Source of the DNA: Flavobacteriales bacterium | GTDB lineage: Bacteria; Bacteroidota; Bacteroidia; Flavobacteriales_F; PHOS-HE28 | Length of the DNA stretch: 36,958 bases | Direction: 5' to 3' | Assembly (NCBI GenBank): GCA_020437905.1 | Contig: JAGQVN010000230.1 | Location: 1 to 36,958 of the forward strand | Translations under genes and position numbers: made by a program | The notes under the pieces: model-generated | What the model was told of the DNA's origin: nothing | Databases searched by the model: none | What the model saw: the letters and a program-made list of their open reading frames with translations, nothing else | Part shown: in pieces, positions 1-8,262 of the stretch | Layout of the letters: each line of letters opens with the position of its first letter | How positions within the stretch are numbered: the first letter of the stretch is position 1

Positions 1-1
1 C

Positions 2-514
2 ATTCAGGTGGCCATCAGCGTAACCTCCTTGTCTGTCGGTTTTCGGGGCATCCTCGAACCGCGAACAAGCACGGGAGCGAAACGGATCGAGACCATAAGG
101 CGCCTGACGGAAGCCGGCATACCGGTGATGGTCATGTGTGCGCCCATCATTCCCGGCCTCAATGACCATGAGCTTCCCGCCATCCTGAAAGCAGCTTCCC
201 AGGCCGGTGCACGCGCAGCTGGCTATACGGTACTCCGGACCAATGGGCCGGTGGAAAGGGTATTCCATGAGCGATTGACGAACGATCTGCCGGAGCGTGC
301 GAGACGGGTGGTGGCCCTGTGCCGTGAGCTGCATGAAGGCAGCATGCAGGACACACGCTTTGGGCGCAGGATGCGTGGCGAAGGGGTCATTGCCGAACAG
401 ATCGCCAGGACCTTTTCCATTTTCGAGCGCCGGTATTTCAGGGACCGAAGCATGCCCCGGTTCGACCGAACCCAGTTCAGGGTGCCACGAGACCAACTCG
501 AGCTTTTTCGCTGA
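2..514 (+). CDS. PA0069-family radical SAM protein, C-terminal part (5' truncated by window edge)
   Basis: The frame is open to the window edge, so only about the last 170 residues are seen. The stretch EAGIPVMVMCAPIIPGLNDHE, followed by an ARAAGY segment and then DTRFGRRMRGEG, is characteristic of the PA0069/SPL-like (Rv2578c-type) radical SAM proteins. These carry the CxxxCxxC cluster motif near the N-terminus, which lies outside the window. The exact reaction of this family is not established; it is related to spore photoproduct lyase and binds a 4Fe-4S cluster and S-adenosylmethionine. The segment just before LEPR (residues SVGFRGI) differs from the acidic stretch I expect there, but the length is unchanged. 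The stop at 512-514 is followed by 133 bases holding the promoter of the next gene. Confidence 0.8.
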   Translation: MQVAISVTSLSVGFRGILEPRTSTGAKRIETIRRLTEAGIPVMVMCAPIIPGLNDHELPAILKAASQAGARAAGYTVLRTNGPVERVFHERLTNDLPERARRVVALCRELHEGSMQDTRFGRRMRGEGVIAEQIARTFSIFERRYFRDRSMPRFDRTQFRVPRDQLELFR

Positions 515-571
515 CCGATGGAAGCAACCTCAGGTGCAGGCGGCGAATCTCGGCACATGACCATTAGGTGG

Positions 572-603
572 TTTGACGTCCGTTCGCTTAGGAACTACTT
601 TTG
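572..603 (+). promoter_or_regulatory. Bacteroidota-type promoter (-33 TTTG, -7 TACTTTTG)
   Basis: TTTG at 572-575 is followed after 20 bases by TACTTTTG at 596-603, an exact match to the TAnnTTTG -7 consensus with the usual spacing of about 19-21 bases. Transcription would start near 608, giving a leader of about 40 bases before the ATG at 648. This is the best two-box promoter in the window. Confidence 0.65.
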
Positions 604-647
604 TCGAAGAAAACGGTTTATTCGTCGAAGTCTTTCTTCCATTCAGC

Positions 648-3600
648 ATGCAGTTCCCCGTTCCTTTCCGCGCCGTACCGGTTCTTGCCCTTTTTCTTGT
701 TCCAGAGTTGTCCGCGACTGGGCAGGCGGTCCCTGCGGATTTCTCGACCATCCCTGTTTCCAGTGGCTGGAACGAACCGCAGGGAATGGTCTGGGACGAT
801 GCCGGACGCATGTATGTGTGGGAGAAGGCTGGTCAAGTTTGGATCGTTGAGCCGGATGGGACGCGCTTGGTCGACCCCCTGATCGACCTCAGCGAAGAGG
901 TCGGCAATTGGAGGGACCAGGGCATGCTCGGTTTTGCGCTGGACCCATCCTTTGCGACCAACGGTCACATCTACATGTTGTATACGGTGGATCGCCACCA
1001 TCTGATGAACTTCGGTACGGGTTCGTATTCCCCCGCTTCTAACGAGTATTTCGCGGCCACCATCATCCGCTTGTCCCGTTACACGGTGGAACTCCCGCTC
1101 GGCACCTCCGTGGATCCGAACAGCCGGACCGTCCTGCTGGGTGAATCACCGCAGACCGGGATCCCCCTTTTGCATGAATCGCATGGCCCCGGGACCTTGC
1201 TGTTCGGCACCGATGGCTCGCTGCTGGTCTCCGTCGGTGACGGTGCGAGCTTCTCCAGCACCGATGTAGGCAGTGCCAGCGAATCATACTACGCCACGGC
1301 GTTGCAGGATGGCATTATCCGTCCGGAGGATAACGTCGGTTCCTTCCGCTCCCAGATGGTGAACAGCCTGAACGGCAAAGTCCTGCGCTTGGACCCCGCC
1401 ACCGGGGATGGTCTGCCCAGCAACCCGTTCTACGATGCGAATGATGCAAGGGCACCCTGTTCCCGGGTGTGGGCGCTGGGGCTTCGTAACCCGTTCCGGA
1501 TGAGCTTGAGGCCCGGAAGTGGTAGCCCCGACCCTGCCAATGGTGATCCGGGAACGCTGTACATCGGTGACGTCGGCTGGTTCCAATGGGAGGAGATCAA
1601 CGTGTGCTACGAGCCGGGCATGAACTTCGGGTGGCCGCTGTTCGAGGGTCTCGAAGAGAACGTGAACTATGCTTCACTAGCGACCCCGAACGGGGATGCA
1701 CCTGTTCCGGGGTATGATGCGGTGATCTGTCAGCAACAGTTCTACTTTTTTCAGGACCTGCTTGTGCAGGATACACCGATCCACCTGAACGGGCATCCGG
1801 ACCCGTGCGACCCGAACAGCCAGGTGCCGGTCGTGATACCTCATTTCTTTCACAGCCGACCGACCATCGACTACCAGCATTCGCCCGATCGCTCGAGGAC
1901 CGGCATCTTCAATGGGAACCAAGCGGCGACGATCGACCTTGACGATCTCCTTTCCCCGGTACCTGGGCCACCGTTCAGCGGGTATGCTTCCATAGGTGGG
2001 ACCTGGTTCTCCGGTCAGGGCTGGCCGGCGGAATATCAACAGACCTACTTCCACGCGGACTTTGCCGGTGGCTGGATCAAACGGTTCGAGTATGACCAAC
2101 AGGATAGCCCGATGAGCGTCCACGACTTTGCCAGTGGACTTGGTCTGATCGTCCAGATGGCCCAGGCGCCTGACGGGTGTTTGTATTACATCCGCTACTC
2201 GAACGGTACGATCTGGAAGATCTGCTACGACCTGGTCGCGGATCTGCCTCCGGTGGCCGTGGCCTCGCAGGATGTGCAATTCGGACCAGGACCGCTTTTG
2301 GTCGCCTTCGAAGGTTCGGCCAGTTACGACAATGAATCGCCTGCGCTCGACTTCCTCTGGGAGTTCGGTGATGGCGGCACGAGCAGTGATGTTGCGCCCA
2401 CACATCTGTTCAATGCTCCACCGGGAGTGCCCACCTCCTACACGGTCGTGCTAACTGTTACGGATACGGCCGGACAGACCAACAGCACATCCCTGCTGGT
2501 GAGCGTGAACAATACACCACCTGAGGTGGCCATTACGAGCTTTCCGAATGGGCATGAATACCCGCCTGGGGTGGACACGGTGTATGTGCTTGAAGCCGAT
2601 GTGATGGACTTGGAGCATGGTCCCGGCCAGTTGTCCTATGCGTGGCGCACCACGCTGCACCACAATACACACATCCATCCCGAGCCGATCGATCCTGCCA
2701 TCGTTTCGAGCACGGTGATCAGCGGGGTCGGGTGCGACGATGACACCTATAGTTATTCGATCGAGTTGACGGTCACCGATGCGGAAGGTCTTTCCACTAC
2801 CGTGACACATTGGTTGTATCCGCGCTGCTCATCGATCCCGCCAGTGGCGATCATTCGGACGAACACCCTGGCCGGCCCCGGACCCCTGGCCGTGCAGTTC
2901 GACGGTGCCGACTCCTACGATCCAGGTATGATCGTTTCCTATCAATGGGATTTCGGCGATGGCAGCTTCTCGAGCGACCCCACACCCATGCATGTGTATC
3001 CCTATATCGGGGAACATGTGGTCACGCTCACGGTGACGGACGACAATGGCATGACCGACCAGGCTAACGTGACCATCAGTGTCATTTCGACCGCCCCGCC
3101 GCAATGTTCGGGACCGGCCGGGCAATTGCTCCGGGAAGTTTGGACCGGAGTCCCGGGCACTTCATTGGCGAACCTTGTTGGATTCCCCAATTACCCGGAC
3201 GCGCCAAGTTCGTCCGGTTACATTTCCACGTTCCAAGGCCCGACCAACCTGGGGAACAACTATGGCACGCGGGTCAGGGGGTATATCGTTCCTTCGACCA
3301 CAGGCTTTCATACGTTCATAGCCACCTCGGACGACCATTCCGCGGTCTTCCTCAGCCCCAACGCTCAGGAGCGTTACAAGCGGCAGATCTGCAACATTGT
3401 TGGCAATACGGGAGCTACACAGCTCACCAAGTATGCCTCGCAACGGAGCGCGCCGATATGGCTGGAAGCCGGTCGCTATTACTACGTGGAGATGCTGCAC
3501 AAGGAGGGTAGTGGGGGAGACCACTTTGCCCTGTGGTGGGAACGTCCGCAGGACCCGACCGCGGTCATCATCGACGGTGCATTCCTTGTTGCTTGGGAGG

Positions 3601-4349
3601 ATTGTCCCACCAATGCCAGCTTGAGGTCATTGCTTTCCGGATGTTATGTGAACAATACAGGGCTCATGCGAGATGATCTCCGCGCAGCAGGTCTGATCCC
3701 GCTACAGGAACCGTATACTGCCGCGGGTATGCTTGATGCCCAGAACGGTGGACAGCAGGTGGATCCGAGCATGCTTCAACAGGCCGGACCTGGTTCCGTG
3801 GTGGATTGGGTCCTTGTTCAGTTGCGGGACAAGAACGATCCGACCATCGTGGTGGATGCCACCGCTGCGTTGATCACGCGGGCGGGGAACGTAAGGACCG
3901 CTGATGGATATGATCGCATCCTGTTCGACGTTCCGGCCGACCAGTACTACATCGCCTTATTGCATAGGAACCACCTGGGGATCATGACCGCCGATCCGGT
4001 GGGTCTGGATCGGGACCTGACCCTGGTTGACCTTTCTTCCGCAGCGACCAATGTAGCCGGCACGGATCCACGCCTGGAGCTCGTGAACGGGCGGATGGCC
4101 ATGTTCGCCGGTGATGCGCTCAAGGATGAGGTGCTCAAATACACCGGTAGTTCCAATGACCGCGATCGCATCCTGCTCACCATTGGCGGTTCGGTGCCAA
4201 CTGCGGTCGTATTTGGCTACAATGATCAGGACCTGAACATGGATGGCAAGGTCAAATACGCAGGTCAAGCGAACGACCGGGACGTCCTGCTCAATATGAT
4301 CAATGGTTCAGTACCGACCGCCGTTCGAATGGGGTCGCTGCCCAATTGA
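648..4349 (+). CDS. Secreted PQQ-type sugar dehydrogenase-fold protein with PKD, PA14 and dockerin-like C-terminal repeats
   Basis: 1233 residues from the ATG at 648, chosen because it opens a signal peptide (MQFPVPFRAVPVLALFLVPE, cleavage near TGQA) and follows the promoter at 572-603. Residues ~30-530 form a glucose/sorbosone dehydrogenase-like six-bladed propeller with family motifs DQGMLGFALDPSF, LGLRNPFRMSLRP, GDVGWFQWEEIN and NFGWPLFEG. Then come a PKD domain (~536-625, WEFGDGG), an Ig-like segment (~626-730), a second PKD domain (~731-815, WDFGDGS) and a PA14-like domain (~823-978). The C-terminus (~1154-1228) has two copies of a KYxGxxNDRDxLLxxIxGSVPTAV unit; the second is preceded by a dockerin-like calcium loop DLNMDGKVK, which the first has lost. 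Such tails are common on Flavobacteriales surface proteins. It probably acts on carbohydrate outside the cell, but cofactor and substrate are inferred only from the fold. Confidence 0.8.
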   Translation: MQFPVPFRAVPVLALFLVPELSATGQAVPADFSTIPVSSGWNEPQGMVWDDAGRMYVWEKAGQVWIVEPDGTRLVDPLIDLSEEVGNWRDQGMLGFALDPSFATNGHIYMLYTVDRHHLMNFGTGSYSPASNEYFAATIIRLSRYTVELPLGTSVDPNSRTVLLGESPQTGIPLLHESHGPGTLLFGTDGSLLVSVGDGASFSSTDVGSASESYYATALQDGIIRPEDNVGSFRSQMVNSLNGKVLRLDPATGDGLPSNPFYDANDARAPCSRVWALGLRNPFRMSLRPGSGSPDPANGDPGTLYIGDVGWFQWEEINVCYEPGMNFGWPLFEGLEENVNYASLATPNGDAPVPGYDAVICQQQFYFFQDLLVQDTPIHLNGHPDPCDPNSQVPVVIPHFFHSRPTIDYQHSPDRSRTGIFNGNQAATIDLDDLLSPVPGPPFSGYASIGGTWFSGQGWPAEYQQTYFHADFAGGWIKRFEYDQQDSPMSVHDFASGLGLIVQMAQAPDGCLYYIRYSNGTIWKICYDLVADLPPVAVASQDVQFGPGPLLVAFEGSASYDNESPALDFLWEFGDGGTSSDVAPTHLFNAPPGVPTSYTVVLTVTDTAGQTNSTSLLVSVNNTPPEVAITSFPNGHEYPPGVDTVYVLEADVMDLEHGPGQLSYAWRTTLHHNTHIHPEPIDPAIVSSTVISGVGCDDDTYSYSIELTVTDAEGLSTTVTHWLYPRCSSIPPVAIIRTNTLAGPGPLAVQFDGADSYDPGMIVSYQWDFGDGSFSSDPTPMHVYPYIGEHVVTLTVTDDNGMTDQANVTISVISTAPPQCSGPAGQLLREVWTGVPGTSLANLVGFPNYPDAPSSSGYISTFQGPTNLGNNYGTRVRGYIVPSTTGFHTFIATSDDHSAVFLSPNAQERYKRQICNIVGNTGATQLTKYASQRSAPIWLEAGRYYYVEMLHKEGSGGDHFALWWERPQDPTAVIIDGAFLVAWEDCPTNASLRSLLSGCYVNNTGLMRDDLRAAGLIPLQEPYTAAGMLDAQNGGQQVDPSMLQQAGPGSVVDWVLVQLRDKNDPTIVVDATAALITRAGNVRTADGYDRILFDVPADQYYIALLHRNHLGIMTADPVGLDRDLTLVDLSSAATNVAGTDPRLELVNGRMAMFAGDALKDEVLKYTGSSNDRDRILLTIGGSVPTAVVFGYNDQDLNMDGKVKYAGQANDRDVLLNMINGSVPTAVRMGSLPN

Positions 4350-4390
4350 TCGACACGGTCAAGCGATGCATGGGATCGGTGGTCTGCCCA

Positions 4391-5536
4391 TCAATCCCCG
4401 GTGCTGTTCTTACGCATGAGCAGGACCTGATAACTGAGCGGGCCGAAGCTCCAGCCGGTGGCATGAAAGCCGGTAGGTATTGCTTCGATGTCCTCGATCC
4501 TGTCACGGTCCCCAAGGTCGTAGGTCTTTTCCCAGGACAGGTTCCCGTTCTGGTCCATCTTGACCACCAACGCGTCTGAAGTGCCTTCACCGGTCAGTTC
4601 ACCACCAACATAGAGCACGCCATTGGAACCGGTCACCCCGTACGCCCGTCGATCAACGAGCGTATCTCCGATCACGGAGGTCCAGAGGGTATCACCTATC
4701 GCATCCACGGCAAGCACCCAGACGTTCTCCTTCCTGATGGAATCACTGTCCACCATTCCGAAGCTGGTGGTATGGCCGGCCACGACATAGGATCCATTGT
4801 TCTGGGCGATGATCGCCCTTCCGACGTCCTCGGAGATGCCTCCCCACGACGTGGTCCACTGGGTGGCTCCGTCCAGGTCAGTTCGCCAAAGGAAGAGATC
4901 GGCGTCACCACCAAAATTGGTCAGCCTTCCGGTCGCAATGATCCCTGCTGCATCGACGACCAAATCGCACACATTGTCGTGGAGTGGTCCTCCTTCCGAG
5001 GCGGTCCAAAGGATGTTGCCCGAAGGACCGTATTTGATGAGCGAGCCGTTCTGATGACCATTCGCCGCCATTGAACCACCACAATACAGATTCCCGTTCG
5101 CATCCGTCTGGATGGCTAGCAGGTGTTGATCATCGGGTTCATCGGCAGACACGATCCATTCGACCAGATCGTTGCTGTTCACCTTGATGAGCAGGGCATC
5201 GTGATCGTGCTTTCCATCGGGTATGATGCTTCCCGCCAGGACGACGCCACCCCCTGTGGTGCGTACTGCGTCATGGATGAATGTTCTCCCGGGAACGGAT
5301 ATGAGGATGCTGTCCACCATGGCACCGTTGGAATTCGTCCGGATCAGGGCAGGAAGGTGCCTGTTGGACCCCTGGTCGAACACGGTGCTTGCGATCACAT
5401 ACGCGCTACCATCCGTAACAACGGCCCGGCCGAACTCGGCTGAGCTGCCACCGACCGCCTGTTCGAAGGACTGGCTGCGGATCGCTAAGGACAGCAACAT
5501 GCCGGGTCCGATGAGAAGGAGGGCTCGGTTCCACAT
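4391..5536 (-). CDS. Secreted beta-propeller (SBBP/Kelch-like repeat) protein
   Basis: 381 residues from the ATG at 5536, which opens a signal peptide (MWNRALLLIGPGMLLSLAIR). The body is a run of roughly 50-residue repeats of the type G(D/S)ADLFLWRTDLDGATQWTTS...GGISEDVGRAI. Each is a four-stranded blade in which an observed value is followed by a phrase such as VVAGHT or YVGGELT, typical of SBBP-like propellers in Bacteroidota. I see no catalytic motif and no T9SS sorting domain: the protein ends shortly after the last blade at MRKNSTGD. The gene converges on the dehydrogenase gene with 41 bases between stops and diverges from the PAP2 gene with 45 bases between starts. TATCTTGC, a degenerate -7 box, lies just upstream. 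Role unknown; a binding scaffold is likely. Confidence 0.7.
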   Translation of the reverse strand: MWNRALLLIGPGMLLSLAIRSQSFEQAVGGSSAEFGRAVVTDGSAYVIASTVFDQGSNRHLPALIRTNSNGAMVDSILISVPGRTFIHDAVRTTGGGVVLAGSIIPDGKHDHDALLIKVNSNDLVEWIVSADEPDDQHLLAIQTDANGNLYCGGSMAANGHQNGSLIKYGPSGNILWTASEGGPLHDNVCDLVVDAAGIIATGRLTNFGGDADLFLWRTDLDGATQWTTSWGGISEDVGRAIIAQNNGSYVVAGHTTSFGMVDSDSIRKENVWVLAVDAIGDTLWTSVIGDTLVDRRAYGVTGSNGVLYVGGELTGEGTSDALVVKMDQNGNLSWEKTYDLGDRDRIEDIEAIPTGFHATGWSFGPLSYQVLLMRKNSTGD

Positions 5537-5569
5537 GGAAGCAGCAAGATAGCAAGAGGTCCAGCCGAT

Positions 5570-5577
5570 TAGTTTTG
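5570..5577 (+). promoter_or_regulatory. -7 promoter box TAGTTTTG close to the PAP2 start
   Basis: TAGTTTTG matches TAnnTTTG exactly and ends only four bases before the GTG at 5582. No -33 TTTG is seen at the proper distance. If used, the transcript would be nearly leaderless. Confidence 0.4.
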
Positions 5578-5581
5578 CCAC

Positions 5582-6238
5582 GTGCGATCCAGGGCTTTGG
5601 CCGTATTCATAGGGGTGAGCGGATTGATCGCTTGTCCGGCCATCTGGGCGGTGATGGCTCACGATAAGCTGGACCTGCATCTGAGCGTGAACAAGGTCGT
5701 GGTGGGCGTGGCCGATCGCTTCTTTCGTTGGATCACCCATGCCGGTGATGGCATGGTACCAACGCTGATCTCCTGTTCGCTCCTTGTCCTGGGATCGTGG
5801 CGTTCGTTCCTGTTCATGGCCATGAGCAACTCCCTGGGGGGGCTTATTGCCCAGCTCTTGAAACGCCAGGTCTTTGGTGAATGTGACCGTCCGGTCGAAT
5901 TCCTGGCGGAGATGCCCGGGCTCAATGTCGTGCAGGGCGTGGAACTACACCACCACCTGTCGTTCCCGAGCGGTCATGCTACCGCTGCGTTCAGCATGTG
6001 CATGGCGATGGCCGTACTCCTGAACCGGGTCGGATGGGCGGCATTGCTCGCCGTGCTGGCTTCCTTCATCGCATTCTCGAGGGTCTACCTATCCCAGCAT
6101 TTCACCGAGGACATCCTGGCAGGAGCCGCGATAGGAGTGTTCTCATGCACTGTCAGCTATGTCCTCCTGTATCGGTCCAAGTGGGCCCAAAGACCGTGGA
6201 TTGACCGGCGACCCATCGCTTGGCATGGGAGGGGATGA
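5582..6238 (+). CDS. PAP2-superfamily membrane phosphatase
   Basis: 218 residues. All three phosphatase signatures are present: C1 as K94...R103-P104 (LKRQVFGECDRP), C2 as PSGH at 129-132, and C3 as SRVYLSQHFTED with S166, R167, H173 and D177. Five to six hydrophobic helices fit an integral inner-membrane enzyme with its active site facing the periplasm. Members dephosphorylate undecaprenyl pyrophosphate, phosphatidylglycerophosphate or similar lipid phosphates, and the substrate cannot be told from sequence. The start is GTG at 5582 or TTG at 5597. The next GTG, at 5615, would cut into the first membrane helix. A stop codon lies just upstream in frame. The gene ends exactly where the convergent small gene ends, with no bases between. 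Confidence 0.85.
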   Translation: MRSRALAVFIGVSGLIACPAIWAVMAHDKLDLHLSVNKVVVGVADRFFRWITHAGDGMVPTLISCSLLVLGSWRSFLFMAMSNSLGGLIAQLLKRQVFGECDRPVEFLAEMPGLNVVQGVELHHHLSFPSGHATAAFSMCMAMAVLLNRVGWAALLAVLASFIAFSRVYLSQHFTEDILAGAAIGVFSCTVSYVLLYRSKWAQRPWIDRRPIAWHGRG

Positions 6239-6550
6239 TCACACGGCCATGGTGCCGCCCATCAATTCATTGGTGCTATCCGGGTCCAGGCTCGTGACCG
6301 CTTCCGCCCAGGTCCGCACAAGCCGGTCCTTCAGCAGATCCTGTGCTTCGCTCTGTATCCTCCTATAGAGCAGTGACTTGGTCATTCCGCTGAGGTGGAT
6401 CAAAGGACGGTAGGCGATGCCATCGCTCTTTAGCACGATCTCCCGATGCTCCTCCACCGTCAGATAAAGGACGAGACGTTCCTGCATCAGGAATTTGGCA
6501 AGCCTCTCCGAGTCCTCGAGCTCCTTGGTCAGAAATGAGATGCGTATCAT
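6239..6550 (-). CDS. Small hypothetical protein, possibly CutA-like fold
   Basis: 103 residues, ATG start. The N-terminus (MIRISFLTKELEDSERLAKF) reads as a beta strand plus helix, with a second strand at LVLYLTVEE. The later helix SLLYRRIQSEAQDLLKDRLVRTW resembles the overall plan of small ferredoxin-like CutA proteins, but I do not see the CutA signature clearly, so this is only a suggestion. No signal peptide or membrane segment. It lies 77 bases downstream of the sorbosone-dehydrogenase-like gene on the same strand and may be the third gene of the uspA transcript. It abuts the PAP2 stop codon. Confidence 0.55.
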   Translation of the reverse strand: MIRISFLTKELEDSERLAKFLMQERLVLYLTVEEHREIVLKSDGIAYRPLIHLSGMTKSLLYRRIQSEAQDLLKDRLVRTWAEAVTSLDPDSTNELMGGTMAV

Positions 6551-6627
6551 GAGTTGCTCCGTTGTTCCTGGATCGAACGTTGCTGGTGGACCGATCGGTG
6601 TGTTCCCTGCTGGAAAGATCGCAGGAG

Positions 6628-7758
6628 CTAGGGTGAATAGCTGATGCGGTAGATCATGCCCGCTGCATCGTCACTGACGAGCAGATCACCCTTTTGTGTC
6701 ATCAGCACATCCACTGGCCGGCCCCACGCACGGGAGCCGTTCAACCAGCCATCCGCGAAGACCTCGGTAACGGCATTTCCAGTACTGTCCGTGAAGGCTA
6801 CGACCACACGATAGCCGATGGGCCGACTTCTGTTCCAACTGCCGTGTTCTGCGATGAACGCTGCATGATGATACTTGGAAGGGAACGTTCCACCGGTGTA
6901 GAACCGCATCCCCAAAGGGGCGACATGCGGTCCGAGAAGGGCAGCCGGCGGGACGAAGGAGGGGCACTCCGGGCCCGGGTCCAAGTCCGGGTCAGCGATC
7001 GTACCTGCATGACAGAACGGATATCCGAAGTGCTGTCCGCTGAAGGTGGAACGGTTCAGCTCACAATCCGGCGAATCATCCCCCATCCAATCGCGTCCGT
7101 TATCAGTGAACCACAATTCACCGGTGATGGGATGCCAGTCGAAACCGACCGAGTTCCTGACCCCATGTGCCACGATCTCCAGGTCCGTTCCATCGGGGTC
7201 CATGCGGGTGATCGTCGCGAAGATGCTGTCCTCACTGAGGCAAATGTTGCACGGTGCCCCAACGGGTACGTATAGTTTCCCATCGGGTCCGAAGGCAATG
7301 AACTTCCAGCCGTGATGCTTTTCATCCGGGAAACCGTCATAGACGACCACAGGTTCGGGAGGATCCGCGAGGCGCTCTTCGATCGAGTCCAAACGGACAA
7401 TGCGGTCGACGGAGGAGACGTAGAGCGAACCATGGTGAAAGGCCACGCCCACGGGCATGTTCAGGTCCTCCGCAACGACCCATCGCGCATCCGCTTGTCC
7501 GTCCTCGTCGGTATCCTTCAGCGCATGCACAATTCCTTTGCTACGCGTTCCGACGAACAGCGTGCCTTGATCTCCCCAGCACATCGCCCGAGCGCTCGGC
7601 AGGTCATCCGCAAATACATGGATCGTGAATCCTTCCGGCAGGTTGATCGAGGACAGGTCAGGACCACCTCCACTGATGGAGGGCATGCAGACGCCCCCAA
7701 GGAACAGACACGGGGACAGGAGGAACAGGGAGGCCATATATGCCAGGTGCCTGTTCAT
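6628..7758 (-). CDS. L-sorbosone dehydrogenase-like (PQQ-dehydrogenase fold) exported protein
   Basis: 376 residues with an N-terminal export signal (hydrophobic stretch to about residue 25; a Cys at 24 leaves a lipoprotein possible, but the lipobox is poor). Motifs of the sorbosone/glucose dehydrogenase superfamily are present: LPEGFTIHVFADDLPSAR, MPVGVAFHHGSLYVSS, KLYVPVGAPCN, GVRNSVGFDWHP, LWFTDNGRDWMGDD, FIAEHGSWNRS, and a C-terminal GDLLVSDD segment. The family oxidises sugars or related aldoses in the periplasm with PQQ, although many members are unassigned. The ATG overlaps the uspA stop by four bases (ATGA), so the two are translationally coupled. It is a second member of the fold found at 648-4349, without the extra domains. 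Confidence 0.82.
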   Translation of the reverse strand: MNRHLAYMASLFLLSPCLFLGGVCMPSISGGGPDLSSINLPEGFTIHVFADDLPSARAMCWGDQGTLFVGTRSKGIVHALKDTDEDGQADARWVVAEDLNMPVGVAFHHGSLYVSSVDRIVRLDSIEERLADPPEPVVVYDGFPDEKHHGWKFIAFGPDGKLYVPVGAPCNICLSEDSIFATITRMDPDGTDLEIVAHGVRNSVGFDWHPITGELWFTDNGRDWMGDDSPDCELNRSTFSGQHFGYPFCHAGTIADPDLDPGPECPSFVPPAALLGPHVAPLGMRFYTGGTFPSKYHHAAFIAEHGSWNRSRPIGYRVVVAFTDSTGNAVTEVFADGWLNGSRAWGRPVDVLMTQKGDLLVSDDAAGMIYRISYSP

Positions 7759-8192
7759 GATCGATAAGGCACGATCAAGACGGGTACCACTGCGCGAGCA
7801 AGCACTTCCTTCGTTACGGAACCTACAAGTGCTTTCATCAAGCCGCCTTTTCCATGGGATCCCATGACGATCATATCCGCGTTCAGCCTGGTGGCCTCCT
7901 CGAGAATGGTTTCCGTGGTGGGTCCCTGGACCAGGAGCGCGCGCGCATCGATCCCTTCCTTTTTCAAGGCATCGGCCATGTTCTGAAGCACCCGATGTTC
8001 CTGGCGAAGGGTCTCGGCACGGTGCGCTCGAACATGTTCCGGGCCCGTTCTAAGTCCCACGAAATCCGGTTCAGGTGCAGCGACATGGATCAGCCAGAGG
8101 GTGGCCTGGAGCGCTTTGGCCAGGTGGGCACCGGAGCTGGCGGTCCGTTCACTGATCGGGGAAAGGTCCAACGGGACCAGGATATGCTTCAT
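7755..8192 (-). CDS. UspA-family universal stress protein
   Basis: 145 residues from the ATG at 8192, where the family motif MKHILVPLDLS begins. The ATP-binding signature GSHGKGGLMKALVGSVTKEV, matching Gx2Gx9G(S/T), occurs near the C-terminus, followed by the terminal strand VPVLIVPY. Single-domain cytoplasmic protein that binds ATP and dimerises; these proteins support survival under stress. It is the first gene of a coupled pair with the sorbosone-dehydrogenase-like gene, an unusual partnership that suggests the sugar enzyme is expressed under starvation or stress. Its leader contains the terminator of the upstream gene, with a candidate -7 box inside that terminator. Confidence 0.9.
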   Translation of the reverse strand: MKHILVPLDLSPISERTASSGAHLAKALQATLWLIHVAAPEPDFVGLRTGPEHVRAHRAETLRQEHRVLQNMADALKKEGIDARALLVQGPTTETILEEATRLNADMIVMGSHGKGGLMKALVGSVTKEVLARAVVPVLIVPYRS

Positions 8193-8209
8193 GGTTGGAG
8201 TGGTTCGGA

Positions 8210-8217
8210 CAAAAATA
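8210..8217 (-). promoter_or_regulatory. Candidate -7 box TATTTTTG for uspA, inside a terminator T-tract
   Basis: On the minus strand TATTTTTG matches TAnnTTTG exactly and would start transcription about a dozen bases before the uspA ATG at 8192. The same bases are the T-tract of the upstream terminator. Confidence 0.4.
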
Positions 8218-8240
8218 AAGGGGAGACCAGTGCCTCCCCT
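8210..8240 (-). terminator. Rho-independent terminator of the Lys-rich hypothetical gene
   Basis: Minus strand: AGGGGAG (8240-8234), an 8-base loop, CTCCCCT (8225-8219), then a TTTATTTTTG tract. A 7-bp GC-rich stem followed at once by a T-rich run is a textbook intrinsic terminator, 22 bases after the stop of the 8263-8823 gene. Confidence 0.75.
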
Positions 8241-8262
8241 TCCGATCACAGTGCCAGCACGA

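Noticed and set aside
20-60. Possible frameshift in the radical SAM gene before LEPR
   Set aside because: The local residues look unusual, but the reading frame and spacing to conserved motifs on both sides fit without any shift.
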